Counted from the stretch's first letter, positions 8,035 to 17,389 are shown. The stretch: DNA of 43,864 bases from Desulfobacteraceae bacterium (GCA_011390435.1 JAABSK010000001.1:1-43864), one strand, 5' to 3'. The notes: generated by a model not told the origin, from the sequence alone. A program made the numbers and translations.

Positions 8035-8655
8035 ATGCCTCGAAAATCCGCGTTGATGCAGCTTAAGGAAAATGATCGTAAAATCCGTCAACAATTGATT
8101 ATTGATGCTGCACGGGATCTGTTCGGCCAGAAAACCTATGACACGGTCAGTATGGCTGAAATCGCACAGGCCGCCGGCATGGCCAAGTCTTCCATTTATA
8201 CCTATTTTAAAAGCCAGGAAGCGCTCTATTCCACCATTGCATGCCAGGACACCCTGGTCTTTATCAAAGGACTTGAATCCCGGGTGCGGCACTCCCAGGA
8301 AGATCCTGTTCAGCCGGCCATTGATTATTTTCTATCCTATTACATTGCCAATGAATCCCAGTGGAAGATGATTACGCACCTGGCGCTGCACGGCACCGCT
8401 GAGATGAAGACCAATGAATCCCTTAACCAGGCCGGCCGTCAGCTGATGACGGTTTTTGAGCAGATCTTTCAAAAACTGGGGAGTACATCAAATTCACGGC
8501 TGATGGCCCATACGCTTTTTGCCTGCCTGTCCGGAATTTTAATCGCCTTTCGAAAATACCCCGGCCGGACAGAAGCAGACCGCCTGGTCCATATGAACCG
8601 CATTGGATCAATTCTGGCAGAGATGATCCACGCTTTTTTTCGCATGAATCAGTAG
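8035..8655 (+). CDS. TetR/AcrR family transcriptional regulator
   Basis: About 206 residues with an N-terminal TetR helix-turn-helix. The pattern runs AARDLFGQKTYDTVSM, AEIAQAAGMAKSSIYTYF and KSQEALY, with the tight SSIYTYFKS recognition helix typical of the family; the rest is the variable ligand-binding and dimerisation domain. The ATG at 8017 also lies in frame, but GGGAGA at 8019-8024 is suitably placed only for the ATG at 8035. It is divergent from the dehydratase operon across a roughly 190-base region holding two promoters and inverted repeats, so it is the likely local regulator, perhaps answering an acyl-CoA or aromatic ligand (inference). The flavoprotein gene follows 54 bases later and may be co-transcribed. 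Confidence 0.88.
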   Translation: MPRKSALMQLKENDRKIRQQLIIDAARDLFGQKTYDTVSMAEIAQAAGMAKSSIYTYFKSQEALYSTIACQDTLVFIKGLESRVRHSQEDPVQPAIDYFLSYYIANESQWKMITHLALHGTAEMKTNESLNQAGRQLMTVFEQIFQKLGSTSNSRLMAHTLFACLSGILIAFRKYPGRTEADRLVHMNRIGSILAEMIHAFFRMNQ

Positions 8656-8709
8656 TGGTGCTCATTTTTTTGATTGTCTTTGAAAAGCTGAACTGATAAA
8701 AGCAGACCC

Positions 8710-9801
8710 ATGTTTGACGTTGCCATCATCGGAGCAGGGCCTTCAGGCACTGCTGCAGCCTATTCCCTGTTGAGCCGGGGATTATCAGTGCTGATTCTGG
8801 ACCGCCCTGGTTTTCCAGGGAAAAAAGCCTGTGCCGGCGGCATCACACCCAAATGTTATCGCCTGTTTCAATATGATATCCAGCCGGTGATTCAGCAGGT
8901 CTGCCATGCCATCACCTTTACCGGACCTGGCAGATCCAGGTTTGTTGTCCGGCATCGCCTTCCGCTTTGCTACATGACAGATCGAAAGGATCTGGATGCC
9001 TTTTCTTTAAAAAAAGTGGTGCAGTCGGGTGCACGGTTTGCCATCATCCGAAAGATTTTTACGATAACTGAAACCCCGACCCATATTGAGATACAGGCGG
9101 ATTCACAGCTTTTTTCCGCACGGTTTCTCATCGGTGCTGATGGAGCCAACAGCCGGGTCAGACGATTGTTTTTTCCTCATCTCACGGTTGAAAAACAATT
9201 TGCCATCGAAGCAGATCTTTATCTGAAAAACAGCAGAACCCCCCAGATGCTGTTTGACTTTTCCGCTCACCCTGGCGGGTATGGATGGGTATTTGGGAAA
9301 AAAGATCATGTCAATGTTGGATTATATGGCATGGGATCAAGCCCTGGATTCCGTGCAGAAAACCTGGATGCATTTGCCCGCAGGGTGCTGGGCCAATCGA
9401 TTGTACCTGAAACAATCAAGGGGTATCCGATCTGCACCAGCAGGTCAGAAGACTCTGTGGCGTTTGGCCGTGTCATTCTTGCAGGAGATGCTGCAGGTCT
9501 TGCTGAGCCGTTGCTGGGAGAAGGGCTCTCTTTTGCGGTAAAAAGCGGACAACTGGCTGCCGACGCCATCTGTGATACCCAGGTGACCGGTCTGCCGCTG
9601 TATTTTCTGTATGAGCGGTCGTTGAAAGCGTTGCGTAAAGACTTGAAGTTGTATGACCACCTGTCCAGATGGGTGTATCAATCCCCCTGGGCGGCATTAC
9701 GTCTTCTATCCCTTCCAGTGGTCCACCAGCGGTTTGCCGGTGGGTTTGCCAAAGGCGCCTGTCTGTCCGACATCCTGTCGCTGCGCCGGCTGACACCTTA
9801 A
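8710..9801 (+). CDS. Geranylgeranyl reductase family FAD-dependent oxidoreductase
   Basis: A 363-residue flavoprotein of the geranylgeranyl-reductase/PHBH-like class; these reduce isoprenoid double bonds or related hydrophobic substrates. It begins with the FAD dinucleotide-binding GAGPSG (residues 8-13), has the CAGG motif (41-44) characteristic of this family, and near residue 255-275 the second FAD motif GRVILAGDAAGLAEPLLGEG. No transmembrane segment or signal peptide is obvious. In an anaerobe the likely role is saturation of menaquinone side chains or other prenyl lipids, but members of this family are diverse. It sits 54 bases downstream of the TetR gene in the same direction, with no strong ribosome binding site visible. 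The 275 bases after it are A+T-rich and noncoding. Confidence 0.8.
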   Translation: MFDVAIIGAGPSGTAAAYSLLSRGLSVLILDRPGFPGKKACAGGITPKCYRLFQYDIQPVIQQVCHAITFTGPGRSRFVVRHRLPLCYMTDRKDLDAFSLKKVVQSGARFAIIRKIFTITETPTHIEIQADSQLFSARFLIGADGANSRVRRLFFPHLTVEKQFAIEADLYLKNSRTPQMLFDFSAHPGGYGWVFGKKDHVNVGLYGMGSSPGFRAENLDAFARRVLGQSIVPETIKGYPICTSRSEDSVAFGRVILAGDAAGLAEPLLGEGLSFAVKSGQLAADAICDTQVTGLPLYFLYERSLKALRKDLKLYDHLSRWVYQSPWAALRLLSLPVVHQRFAGGFAKGACLSDILSLRRLTP

Positions 9802-10011
9802 CTTGCTGCCTTGTTCATCAAAAATGTAACAAACACGGTGCAAATCCACAAAGTTCGATCTATTAGTTACATTTTAGTATATTTATAATTACATAAATGT
9901 GATTAAATGGGATTGATTCATAAAATCTATCATCTGTTCTATTTGTATCATATCTTAAAATTATCTTTATTATCAGAATGTTATTAAAATTATAATCAAT
10001 AATTATCCAGA

Positions 10012-10027
10012 TGGCATCTGTCTTGCT
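10012..10027 (+). promoter_or_regulatory. Sigma-54 promoter of glnK-amtB
   Basis: TGGCAT (10012-10017), five bases, TTGCT (10023-10027): GG and GC dinucleotides at the invariant -24/-12 spacing, with a match close to TGGCAC-N5-TTGCA. The predicted start is near 10038, about 39 bases before glnK. NtrC-type activation at low nitrogen is expected from known biology; no clear enhancer palindrome was identified in the A+T-rich 9802-10011 stretch upstream, which otherwise holds no gene. Confidence 0.72.
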
Positions 10028-10076
10028 CTATACAGTGGCAAAGGGAAGGTTCAATTCTAACAAAAGGAGAATTTAA

Positions 10077-10415
<339 letters not shown>

Positions 10416-10433
10416 GTTAAAAGGAGACCCAAA

Positions 10434-11843
10434 ATGAAAAAATTGATACTTGCCATATGTTCACTTATCTGTTCTGTTTCACTGGCCTGGGCGGGTGAAG
10501 AGCCTCCCTCAGTTGAATCCAATGCAACTGCCATTGCCCTGGTTCAGACCCATGCCGATTATATCTGGACTTTGATTGCCGCCGTACTTGTTTTTTTTAT
10601 GCAGGCAGGGTTTGCAATGGTGGAGGCAGGGTTTACCCGTGCCAAAAATGCCGTAAACATCATGATGAAAAATCTGATGGACTTTTCCATCGGATCGATC
10701 AGTTTCTGGGCCATTGGGTTCGGGTTGATGTTTGGTGTGTCCAAAACCGGTTTGTTTGGGACTTCTGGTTTCTTTTTAAGTGATTTCAGTCTGGATGGCG
10801 ATCCCTGGGTACTGGCATTCTGGATGTTTCAGGCTGTTTTTGCAGCCACTGCAGCAACCATTGTGTCCGGGGCCATGGCTGAGCGGACAAAGTTTACCGG
10901 ATATATCCTTTACTCAATTTGTGTCACCGGCCTGATATACCCGATTTTCGGCAGCTGGGCATGGGGAAGCCTTTTCAACGGCAGCGGCTGGCTTGAAGGT
11001 CTTGGATTCATCGATTTTGCCGGTTCTACGGTTGTGCATTCTGTTGGTGGATGGGCTGCACTTGCCGGTGCCATCGTTCTGGGACCACGCCTTGGAAAAT
11101 ATACAAAAGACGGGAAAGTCAAACCCATCCTGGGACACAATATCCCTCTGGCAGCTGTTGGGGTCTTTATTCTGTGGCTGGGATGGTTTGGATTTAATCC
11201 AGGCTCCACCACTGCTGCATCAAAAGATATTGCCATGATTTTTGTGAACACCAACCTTGCTGCGGCAGCTGGTGCCATTCTGGCCATGGTGGTGTCCTGG
11301 CTGAAATTTGGCAAGCCTGAAGTCAGCATGAGCCTTAACGGTGCTTTGGCCGGTCTTGTGGGAATCACTGCCGGATGTGCCAATGTCACCCCGTCCAGTG
11401 CGGTTCTCATCGGTGCTATTGCCGGTATTATCGTTGTTTTTTCGGTTCTGTTCTTCGATAAGATCCGGGTGGATGATCCAGTGGGCGCTATTTCCGTTCA
11501 TGGCGTCTGTGGTGCCTGGGGTACCTTTGCAGCCGGCCTGTTTAATATCGGCGGAACATCGCTTGCCATTCTGAGCGTACAGCTCATCGGCATCGTGGCC
11601 TGTTTTGCCTGGACTTTTCCGCTGGCGTTTATTCTCTTCAAGACAATTGATGCAACCATCGGTCTCAGGGTTTCTGAAGAAGAAGAACTTGAAGGGCTTG
11701 ATGCCACTGAACACGGCGGCCATGCATATCCTGATTTTACCACGATCAATCATGGAGCAATGGGGATCGGCAGTGGTGGCGGATCGTCCTACAGCAGTGC
11801 CAAGGCCTCTGTCACAGCATCAAAACTGGCCACAAACTCATGA
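10434..11843 (+). CDS. amtB: Ammonium transporter AmtB
   Basis: A 469-residue Amt/Rh-family ammonium channel with an N-terminal signal sequence (cut expected near AWA-GEE, residue 20-21) and about eleven membrane helices. The pore twin histidines are recognisable: the first in STVVHSVGGWAALAG (about residue 202), the second in AISVHGVCGAWGT (about 355). The external ammonium-recruiting aromatic region and the Asp in GFIDFAGS are also present. The cytoplasmic tail carries a Gly/Ser-rich extension after the canonical end. Strong AAGGAG before the ATG. Co-transcribed with glnK; GlnK would block the channel when nitrogen is ample. A stem-loop with a short T-run follows. Confidence 0.96.
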   Translation: MKKLILAICSLICSVSLAWAGEEPPSVESNATAIALVQTHADYIWTLIAAVLVFFMQAGFAMVEAGFTRAKNAVNIMMKNLMDFSIGSISFWAIGFGLMFGVSKTGLFGTSGFFLSDFSLDGDPWVLAFWMFQAVFAATAATIVSGAMAERTKFTGYILYSICVTGLIYPIFGSWAWGSLFNGSGWLEGLGFIDFAGSTVVHSVGGWAALAGAIVLGPRLGKYTKDGKVKPILGHNIPLAAVGVFILWLGWFGFNPGSTTAASKDIAMIFVNTNLAAAAGAILAMVVSWLKFGKPEVSMSLNGALAGLVGITAGCANVTPSSAVLIGAIAGIIVVFSVLFFDKIRVDDPVGAISVHGVCGAWGTFAAGLFNIGGTSLAILSVQLIGIVACFAWTFPLAFILFKTIDATIGLRVSEEEELEGLDATEHGGHAYPDFTTINHGAMGIGSGGGSSYSSAKASVTASKLATNS

Positions 11844-11877
11844 TCTGCTGTTTTTGACAACTCACTTGCAATAAAAG

Positions 11878-11914
11878 GCCTGTCACCTGATGGTTTAAAA
11901 GGTGGCAGGCTTTT
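11878..11914 (+). terminator. Rho-independent terminator after amtB
   Basis: Arms GCCTGTCACCT (11878-11888) and AGGTGGCAGGC (11900-11910) pair over 11 positions with one G-T, an 11-base loop, and TTTT after the stem and AAAA before it. It closes the glnK-amtB unit and separates it from the amino acid importer genes. Confidence 0.75.
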
Positions 11915-11969
11915 AAATTTAATGCTATGGTCTGCATTGAACCGCTTAACACACAATAATGCAGATACA

Positions 11970-12734
11970 ATGAGCAAAAAATTTTTCCGGCCATTGATCT
12001 TCACGGCAATGGTCATTCTCATTTTGGTGCTGGGTTATCAGAATCTGGACTATCACTGGCAGTGGTACAGGGTCTGGCCCTTTTTGTATTCCTTCAATGA
12101 TGGAATTCTGACTTACGGCCTTCTGCTTCACGGCCTGGCAGTGACCCTCAAGCTGTCCGGGTTGGGGCTTGTTTTTGCCCTGTTCTTCGGCTGCCTGTCT
12201 GCAGCCGGCCGTTTAAGCCGGTTTCCTGTCATCCGTCTGCTGGCCTGGCTGTACATCGAAACCATTCGTAACACACCGCTGTTGATTCAGATTTTTTTCA
12301 TCTATTTTGTGATATCGCCTGTACTGGGCCTTTCCGCCTTTGTCTCTGCTTTGATTGCACTCTCTCTTTTTGAAGGAGCGTATGCATCCGAGATTATTCG
12401 CTCCGGTATTGTTAACATTCCATCCGGACAGATCGAAGCAGCCCAGAGCATTGGCCTGTCAACACGGGTCACCTACATGAAAATCATCATTCCCCAGATG
12501 CTGCGCCAGACCCTTCCCATGCTTGCCGGCCAGAGTGTTTCCCTGATCAAGGATTCCGCCCTGGTCAGCACCATTTCCATTTATGACTTAACCATGCAGG
12601 GCCAGAGAATCGTTTCACAGACATTTTTAACTTTTGAAATCTGGTTCACTGTGGCATTATGTTACTTGATCATTGCCGGCGGATTGTCTTTTTTGATCCG
12701 GCAGTTTGAAAAACGCATCAACTATATTCAATAA
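11970..12734 (+). CDS. Polar amino acid ABC transporter permease (HisM/GlnP family), first of two
   Basis: About 254 residues of the HisMQ-type permease family for glutamine, glutamate or basic amino acids. It has an N-terminal membrane segment, a LDYHWQWYRVWPFL block, then the core five helices. The EAA loop that docks the ATPase is clear: GQIEAAQSIGL followed by KIIIPQ. The frame opens at an ATG at 11922, but that start would abut the amtB terminator; the ATG at 11970 directly before the membrane segment is preferred, though neither has a good ribosome binding site. The binding-protein gene starts 40 bases later and a second permease follows it, but no ATP-binding subunit gene is present. 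Confidence 0.85.
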   Translation: MSKKFFRPLIFTAMVILILVLGYQNLDYHWQWYRVWPFLYSFNDGILTYGLLLHGLAVTLKLSGLGLVFALFFGCLSAAGRLSRFPVIRLLAWLYIETIRNTPLLIQIFFIYFVISPVLGLSAFVSALIALSLFEGAYASEIIRSGIVNIPSGQIEAAQSIGLSTRVTYMKIIIPQMLRQTLPMLAGQSVSLIKDSALVSTISIYDLTMQGQRIVSQTFLTFEIWFTVALCYLIIAGGLSFLIRQFEKRINYIQ

Positions 12735-12774
12735 TCTTTGGATGAGTCACAACGTGAAAAAAAAGGAGTTGAGC

Positions 12775-13575
12775 ATGAGAAACATGATGATATCGTTTTG
12801 TACGGTTTTGTCCATCCTGCTGATCAGCGGGGCAGGGCAGTGCCAGGAAAGTATTATCGATAAAATTCAAAAACAGGGCGTGATCCGCGTGGGGATGTCC
12901 ACTTTTGTTCCCTGGGCCATGAAAGACAAACAGGGTGAACTGATTGGTTTTGAAATTGATGTGGCCAGAAAACTGGCCCAGGATATGGGAGTCAAGGTTG
13001 AATTTGTCCCGACTGCCTGGTCAGGGATCATCCCAGCCCTGCTCACCGGTAAGTTTGATGTGATCATCGGTGGAATGGGAATTACACCGGAAAGAAACCT
13101 GAAGGTCAATTTCACCATTCCATATGAATATTCCGGTATGTCGATGGTGGCTCACAAGGTTAAGGCGGAGGGCTTTTCAACCATTGACGATTTCAATACC
13201 AAAGATGTGGTCATTGCCGTCAGAATGGGTACAACAGCAGAACAGGCAGTCCGGAAACACATGCCAAATGCACGTTTGAAACTGTTTGAAAATGAGAGTC
13301 AGGCCCTGCAGGAGCTGAATCTGGGACGGGTTCATGCTGTCGTGTCATCTGCACCCATGCCGGTGTTCCACGCATTAAAATACCCGGATAAACTCTTTGT
13401 GCCACTAAAGGAAACCTTCACCAAAGAACCCATTGGATTTGCCCTGAAAAAAGGGGACCATGATGCGCTCAACTTTTTTAACAACTGGATTTTAAACATG
13501 CAGGCCCAGGGATTTTTAAAAGAGAAAAATGCCTACTGGTTTGAGTCCAAAAAGTGGGAGTCGCTTGTCAAGTAA
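12775..13575 (+). CDS. Polar amino acid ABC transporter periplasmic binding protein
   Basis: About 267 residues of SBP family 3 (GlnH/HisJ-like). A signal peptide (about residues 1-23) precedes ESIIDKIQKQGVIRVGMS, the usual start of the mature domain. DVARKLAQDMGV, WSGIIPALLTGKFDVIIGGM and TPERNLKVNFTIPY follow: standard binding-cleft elements, with Arg in TPER contacting the amino acid carboxylate. The cysteine near the cleavage site is preceded by Gln and does not make a good lipobox. The frame could start at 12706, but the ATG at 12775 has AAAAGGAG upstream. It lies between two permease genes; substrate specificity cannot be assigned. Confidence 0.9.
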   Translation: MRNMMISFCTVLSILLISGAGQCQESIIDKIQKQGVIRVGMSTFVPWAMKDKQGELIGFEIDVARKLAQDMGVKVEFVPTAWSGIIPALLTGKFDVIIGGMGITPERNLKVNFTIPYEYSGMSMVAHKVKAEGFSTIDDFNTKDVVIAVRMGTTAEQAVRKHMPNARLKLFENESQALQELNLGRVHAVVSSAPMPVFHALKYPDKLFVPLKETFTKEPIGFALKKGDHDALNFFNNWILNMQAQGFLKEKNAYWFESKKWESLVK

Positions 13576-14449
13576 ACGCAACATCCGCCTGACCGTTATT
13601 GATGTGGCGGTGCTGCTGCTGGTGGTTGCCGGGATCCTGTTTTTTTTTCTGCGCGTAAAACAGGTTCTCGACTACCACTGGGACTGGCCGGCCATTGTTC
13701 CTTTTTTTTTCTATAAAGATCCGGCTACCGGTTCTATTCACGCCAATATTCTGATCCAGGGATTTCTCACCACCATCAAGCTGAGCATCTGGTCGACGTT
13801 GCTGGGATTTTTTCTGGGAACTTTTTCAGGTATCATGGGAGCAAGAGGGAATTTTGGGCAACGGCTCCTCTCCAGGACCTATGTTGAAATCATCCGGAAC
13901 ATTCCCTCTCTGGTTCTGGTCATCATTTTTTACTATTTTGTCTCCAGTCAGTTTCTGGATGCCCTGAACCTGGATACATGGCTGCGAAACGGTTCGGAGT
14001 ATATCCGAAACAGTATTGAATTCGCATTTGCAGGGCCGGAACAGATCAATGCCTTTGTTTCTGCTGTCATTGCACTGGGAATTTACGAAGGTGCCTATGT
14101 GTCTGAAATCGTACGGGGAGGCATCAATTCCATCTCACGGGGGCAGTGGGAAGCCTGCCGATCGATCGGGTTGTCCGGATTCCAGAGTTTCCGTCTGGTG
14201 ATCTTACCCCAGGCTTTTCGCAAAGTGGCTTTTCCAATGGCCGGCCAATTTATTTCCACGATCAAGGATTCAGCCATTGTCTCTGTGATTTCAATCCAGG
14301 AGCTGACTTTTCAGGGGATGGAACTGATGGCATCGACTTTTCTGGTGTTCGAGATCTGGATCACCATCACCCTGCTGTATTTTATTCTGACTTTTTCCTG
14401 TTCACGGGCCATTTCCGTTTTTGAAAAGAAGATGGCCCTGAAACAGTAA
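13529..14449 (+). CDS. Polar amino acid ABC transporter permease, second of two
   Basis: Up to 306 residues; same family as the first permease, with the similar DYHWDW block after the first membrane segment and an EAA loop GQWEACRSIGL followed by RLVILPQAFRK. The central region carries an extra insertion (about residues 140-175) relative to the first permease. The start is uncertain: the ATG at 13529 overlaps the binding-protein gene by 47 bases, while a TTG at 13565 has GGGAG at 13556-13560 and would overlap its stop by only 11. The paired permeases would form a heterodimeric channel. The required ATPase is not downstream: the next gene, asd, is on the other strand seven bases away. Confidence 0.87.
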   Translation: MPTGLSPKSGSRLSSKRNIRLTVIDVAVLLLVVAGILFFFLRVKQVLDYHWDWPAIVPFFFYKDPATGSIHANILIQGFLTTIKLSIWSTLLGFFLGTFSGIMGARGNFGQRLLSRTYVEIIRNIPSLVLVIIFYYFVSSQFLDALNLDTWLRNGSEYIRNSIEFAFAGPEQINAFVSAVIALGIYEGAYVSEIVRGGINSISRGQWEACRSIGLSGFQSFRLVILPQAFRKVAFPMAGQFISTIKDSAIVSVISIQELTFQGMELMASTFLVFEIWITITLLYFILTFSCSRAISVFEKKMALKQ

Positions 14450-14456
14450 GCACAGG

Positions 14457-15566
14457 TTATAAAATAATCTTCATTATCCGCCTGAGCGGCTCTGCTGCAC
14501 CCCAGAGCAGCTGATCACCCACAGAAAAGGCTGTGAGATAATCATTGCCGATGGTAAGTTTCCGGATTCGACCGACCGGAACGTTTAATGTGCCTGTGAC
14601 TGCAGCAGGGGTCAGATTCTGGATGGTCTCCTCCCGTGTATTGGGAATGACCCTGACCCAGTCATTGTTCCGGGCAATCATGGATTCAATCTCGTCAAGA
14701 GGAAGATCTTTTTTCAGCTTAATGGTAAACGCCTGGCTGTGACAGCGCATTGCCCCGATACGGACACATTGACCGTCTATGGGGACCTTTTTCTGATCTG
14801 TCCGGCCCAGAATTTTGTTGGTTTCAACAAATCCTTTCCATTCTTCACGGGTCTGTCCATTGTCCATGGCACGGTCAATCCAGGGGATGAGGCTTGCTGC
14901 CAGGGGGACCTGCCAGTTGTCGGCAGGCAGGTTTCCTGATCGCATGGTGGCGATAACCGTTTTATCCAGATCCAGAATGGCAGTGGCTGGATGATCAAGC
15001 AGGGGAGAGGCTTCCCTGCCAATGGCAGCCATCTGGGCCACCAGTTCTTCCATGTTTTTTGCACCAGCCCCGGAAGCCGCCTGATAGGTCATGGAGGTGA
15101 TCCATTCGACCAGATCCTGTTCAAACAGTCCGCCAAGTGCCATGAGCATTAGCGATACTGTGCAGTTACCACCAATATAATTTTTAATGCCGCTGTTGAG
15201 GGCATTGTCGATCAAATGCCGGTTCACCGGATCCAGAACAATGACGCTTTTGTCATCCATTCTCAGAGTGGATGCAGCATCAATCCAGTATCCCTGCCAC
15301 TGTTTCTGCTCCAGGCGGGGACGGACAGTTTCTGTATATGATCCCCCCTGACAGGATACAATAATATCCATGTCGCACAACCGGTCAATATCATGGGCAT
15401 CAATCAGTCTGGGGCAATCAACCCCCACATCCGGTGCGTCCTGCCCTGCCTGGGAGGTCGTGAAAAAAAACGGGGTGATGGTTTTAAAGTCATTTTCCTG
15501 GATCATTCGTTCCATCAGCACAGATCCCACCATTCCTCGCCAGCCGACGATACCCACTTTTTTCAT
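14457..15566 (-). CDS. asd: Aspartate-semialdehyde dehydrogenase
   Basis: A 369-residue enzyme making L-aspartate 4-semialdehyde from aspartyl phosphate with NADPH, the branch point to lysine/diaminopimelate, threonine and methionine. It is of the Gram-negative (E. coli-like) type: NADP motif [18 protein letters not shown] at the N-terminus, catalytic Cys135 in [15 protein letters not shown], and the [13 protein letters not shown] block with the active-site His. The length matches the family (367-370). The ATG has an AAGGAG ribosome binding site. It stands alone on the minus strand between an importer gene and a sensor gene. Asd would feed hom, which lies 15 kb away. Confidence 0.96.
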   Translation of the reverse strand: MKKVGIVGWRGMVGSVLMERMIQENDFKTITPFFFTTSQAGQDAPDVGVDCPRLIDAHDIDRLCDMDIIVSCQGGSYTETVRPRLEQKQWQGYWIDAASTLRMDDKSVIVLDPVNRHLIDNALNSGIKNYIGGNCTVSLMLMALGGLFEQDLVEWITSMTYQAASGAGAKNMEELVAQMAAIGREASPLLDHPATAILDLDKTVIATMRSGNLPADNWQVPLAASLIPWIDRAMDNGQTREEWKGFVETNKILGRTDQKKVPIDGQCVRIGAMRCHSQAFTIKLKKDLPLDEIESMIARNNDWVRVIPNTREETIQNLTPAAVTGTLNVPVGRIRKLTIGNDYLTAFSVGDQLLWGAAEPLRRIMKIIL

Positions 15567-15694
15567 GCTCCGCTCCTTTTCAAACGCAATCGGTTGATTG
15601 TTGACATATGCTCAATAATAAGCCAAGGATTATACGCTTTTTTAAAAAAACATGCCAGTATAAATTTGGGTGATTTTTTATTGAATCTGATGGT

Positions 15695-16753
15695 TCAGGA
15701 ACGGTCTTTTGGGGAACCTGAGATGGATTTTTCAATATCAATCACTTTGCCCTGCGGCATATCAATGGTTTCATAATTGGTAATGGAATTGAGTTTACGG
15801 GTCAATTTTCCCATCCGCTCGACCTGGTCTTTGATCTGCTGAATATATTTACGGCCGGAATGATTTTTGTCAGATTCAAGCATCAGGATTTCTGCATTGC
15901 CGAGAATGGTCTGCAGCGGCTGGTTCAATTCATGGCTGACAGCCCGGGCCATTTCAATGACACCGTCAAGCTTGTCACTTTTGCGGAGTCTGGCTTCCGC
16001 TTCCAGCCGCTGGCGGATCTGCCGGTTTAAAATCAACAGAAAAAAAAGGGTGCCAGCCACGCCAAAGCACCACACAAGACCATACATGAGGGTTGCATGG
16101 TGATTGTTCCGGGATTGAATGGCATAGTGCGGGGCCATCGGGACGGCGACGCTGATACCACCGCGAATGTCGCCTTCCCGGTATCCTTGTTCCGCATGGC
16201 AGTCCAGGCACTGTGCTTCAGTCACCAATGGCCGCATCAGCCGCATGTATTCACGGTCTTCAATCATCTGGATGGCAGACACTTCTGTTATGCCCTGGTT
16301 GAACTGATTCAAAGCATCCGTTTCCCAAGCATCAGCTCTGTTTTCCGGCCGAAGGGGGTTCAAGCTGGTGATGTTTCCAATATAATCAAATGTCTGCAGG
16401 GCAAGCTCATTAACCTGCCGGGTCATGAATGCCGGATTGATCAGGGTCAGCTTTTTTCCGGAAAGGCTCTGAATATCCCGGTCTGCCATCTTCAGATAGG
16501 GATTGGGTTGTGTTTTATCGGTCAGGGGAACATATACGCCGCCGTGGGAAGTATTCCAGCTTCTGTAGAGCACATGGTTGTGAAAGTTGGCTCTGGCTTC
16601 AATGCGTGCGGCTTCAAGGGCGCCCATCTGCATGGATTGCTGGTGCCACAACAGAGACAAAGTGATAAACACAGTCCAGAGGACCAGTCCGCCGGAACCA
16701 TAATACCAGAGGATGGTGGTGCGCGGTTGAATATGGGGTTGGGATCTTTTCAC
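15695..16753 (-). CDS. Haem-c sensor protein (DUF3365/Tll0287-like) with histidine kinase dimerisation domain but no ATPase domain
   Basis: A 352-residue membrane sensor. Membrane helix about 21-38, then a periplasmic domain of the DUF3365/Tll0287-like type (WNTSHGGVYVP near 66-76) containing CLDCH (182-186), a CXXCH covalent haem-c site. A second helix lies at about 222-243, followed by a short coiled coil and a HisKA domain (about 262-328) with the phospho-acceptor H274 in SHELNQP. The protein then ends about 24 residues later: no N, G1 or G2 box of an HATPase domain is present here or in the downstream DNA. It could therefore be phosphorylated only by a partner kinase, or act by other contacts. 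The GTG start is the only in-frame start before the first helix. Confidence 0.82.
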   Translation of the reverse strand: MKRSQPHIQPRTTILWYYGSGGLVLWTVFITLSLLWHQQSMQMGALEAARIEARANFHNHVLYRSWNTSHGGVYVPLTDKTQPNPYLKMADRDIQSLSGKKLTLINPAFMTRQVNELALQTFDYIGNITSLNPLRPENRADAWETDALNQFNQGITEVSAIQMIEDREYMRLMRPLVTEAQCLDCHAEQGYREGDIRGGISVAVPMAPHYAIQSRNNHHATLMYGLVWCFGVAGTLFFLLILNRQIRQRLEAEARLRKSDKLDGVIEMARAVSHELNQPLQTILGNAEILMLESDKNHSGRKYIQQIKDQVERMGKLTRKLNSITNYETIDMPQGKVIDIEKSISGSPKDRS

Positions 16754-16909
16754 AGTTTTAAGTATGCACCACCCTGAGCAGAAAAATCAACAAAATACTG
16801 GTATTCACAGTCATAACCGTGGACAAGTGAACGATAATGCGATAAAAAAATCAGGCAGTTTTTTCAAGGTGAAAAACGTCACCCATTCATTTAAAAAAAG
16901 GATATGTTC

Positions 16910-17329
16910 ATGAAAAAAATTTGTGCATTCATTGCGGTTCTGTTTTTTGTCACTGCATCTGTTGGTTTTGCTCAGGGTAAATATGACGAACTGATGGAAT
17001 ATAATGAACAGTTCATCCAGATGACCCAGAGCTATATTGACAGCATCAACACTGCAGAAAGCTCAGATGCTGTGGCAAAGGCCATGAACCAGTACACCCG
17101 TACATTTTCCCAGATCGTCCCTAAAATGAAAGCGCTGACCAAAAAGTATCCGGAACTGCTCACTGAAACCGACCTTCCGGAAAAGGTCAGAATCTCCCAG
17201 GAAAAAGCGGAAAAACTTGGGTCAGATCTGGCAGCATCATTTATGAAAGCCATGCAGTACATGGATGACCCGAAAGTGGTCCAGGCACAGGAGGAGATGT
17301 CAGAGATGATGGAATCGCTGGAACAATAA
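16910..17329 (+). CDS. Small secreted helical protein, unknown function
   Basis: About 139 residues with a clear signal peptide (about 1-20, cleavage expected after GFA-Q) and a mature part predicted to be almost entirely helical and charged, with a Met-rich C-terminus. No known domain was recognised. The ATG at 16910 is preferred over 16904 because AAGGA lies seven bases upstream. It stands alone, divergent from the haem sensor gene and convergent with malic enzyme, and ends in a strong hairpin. A periplasmic or lipid-facing role is possible but cannot be supported. Confidence 0.7.
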   Translation: MKKICAFIAVLFFVTASVGFAQGKYDELMEYNEQFIQMTQSYIDSINTAESSDAVAKAMNQYTRTFSQIVPKMKALTKKYPELLTETDLPEKVRISQEKAEKLGSDLAASFMKAMQYMDDPKVVQAQEEMSEMMESLEQ

Positions 17330-17343
17330 TCTCGGGTTGTATG

Positions 17344-17380
17344 CATCACCAGAGCCGCAATGTCTGAGGCTCTGGTGATG
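17344..17380. terminator. Convergent-gene stem-loop, probable bidirectional terminator
   Basis: A perfect 13-base-pair stem, CATCACCAGAGCC (17344-17356) with GGCTCTGGTGATG (17368-17380), around an 11-base loop. It fills the gap between the secreted-protein gene and the end of malic enzyme. No T-run, so it may act with Rho or as a 3'-end stabiliser. Confidence 0.55.
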
Positions 17381-17389
17381 ATTGAACTA

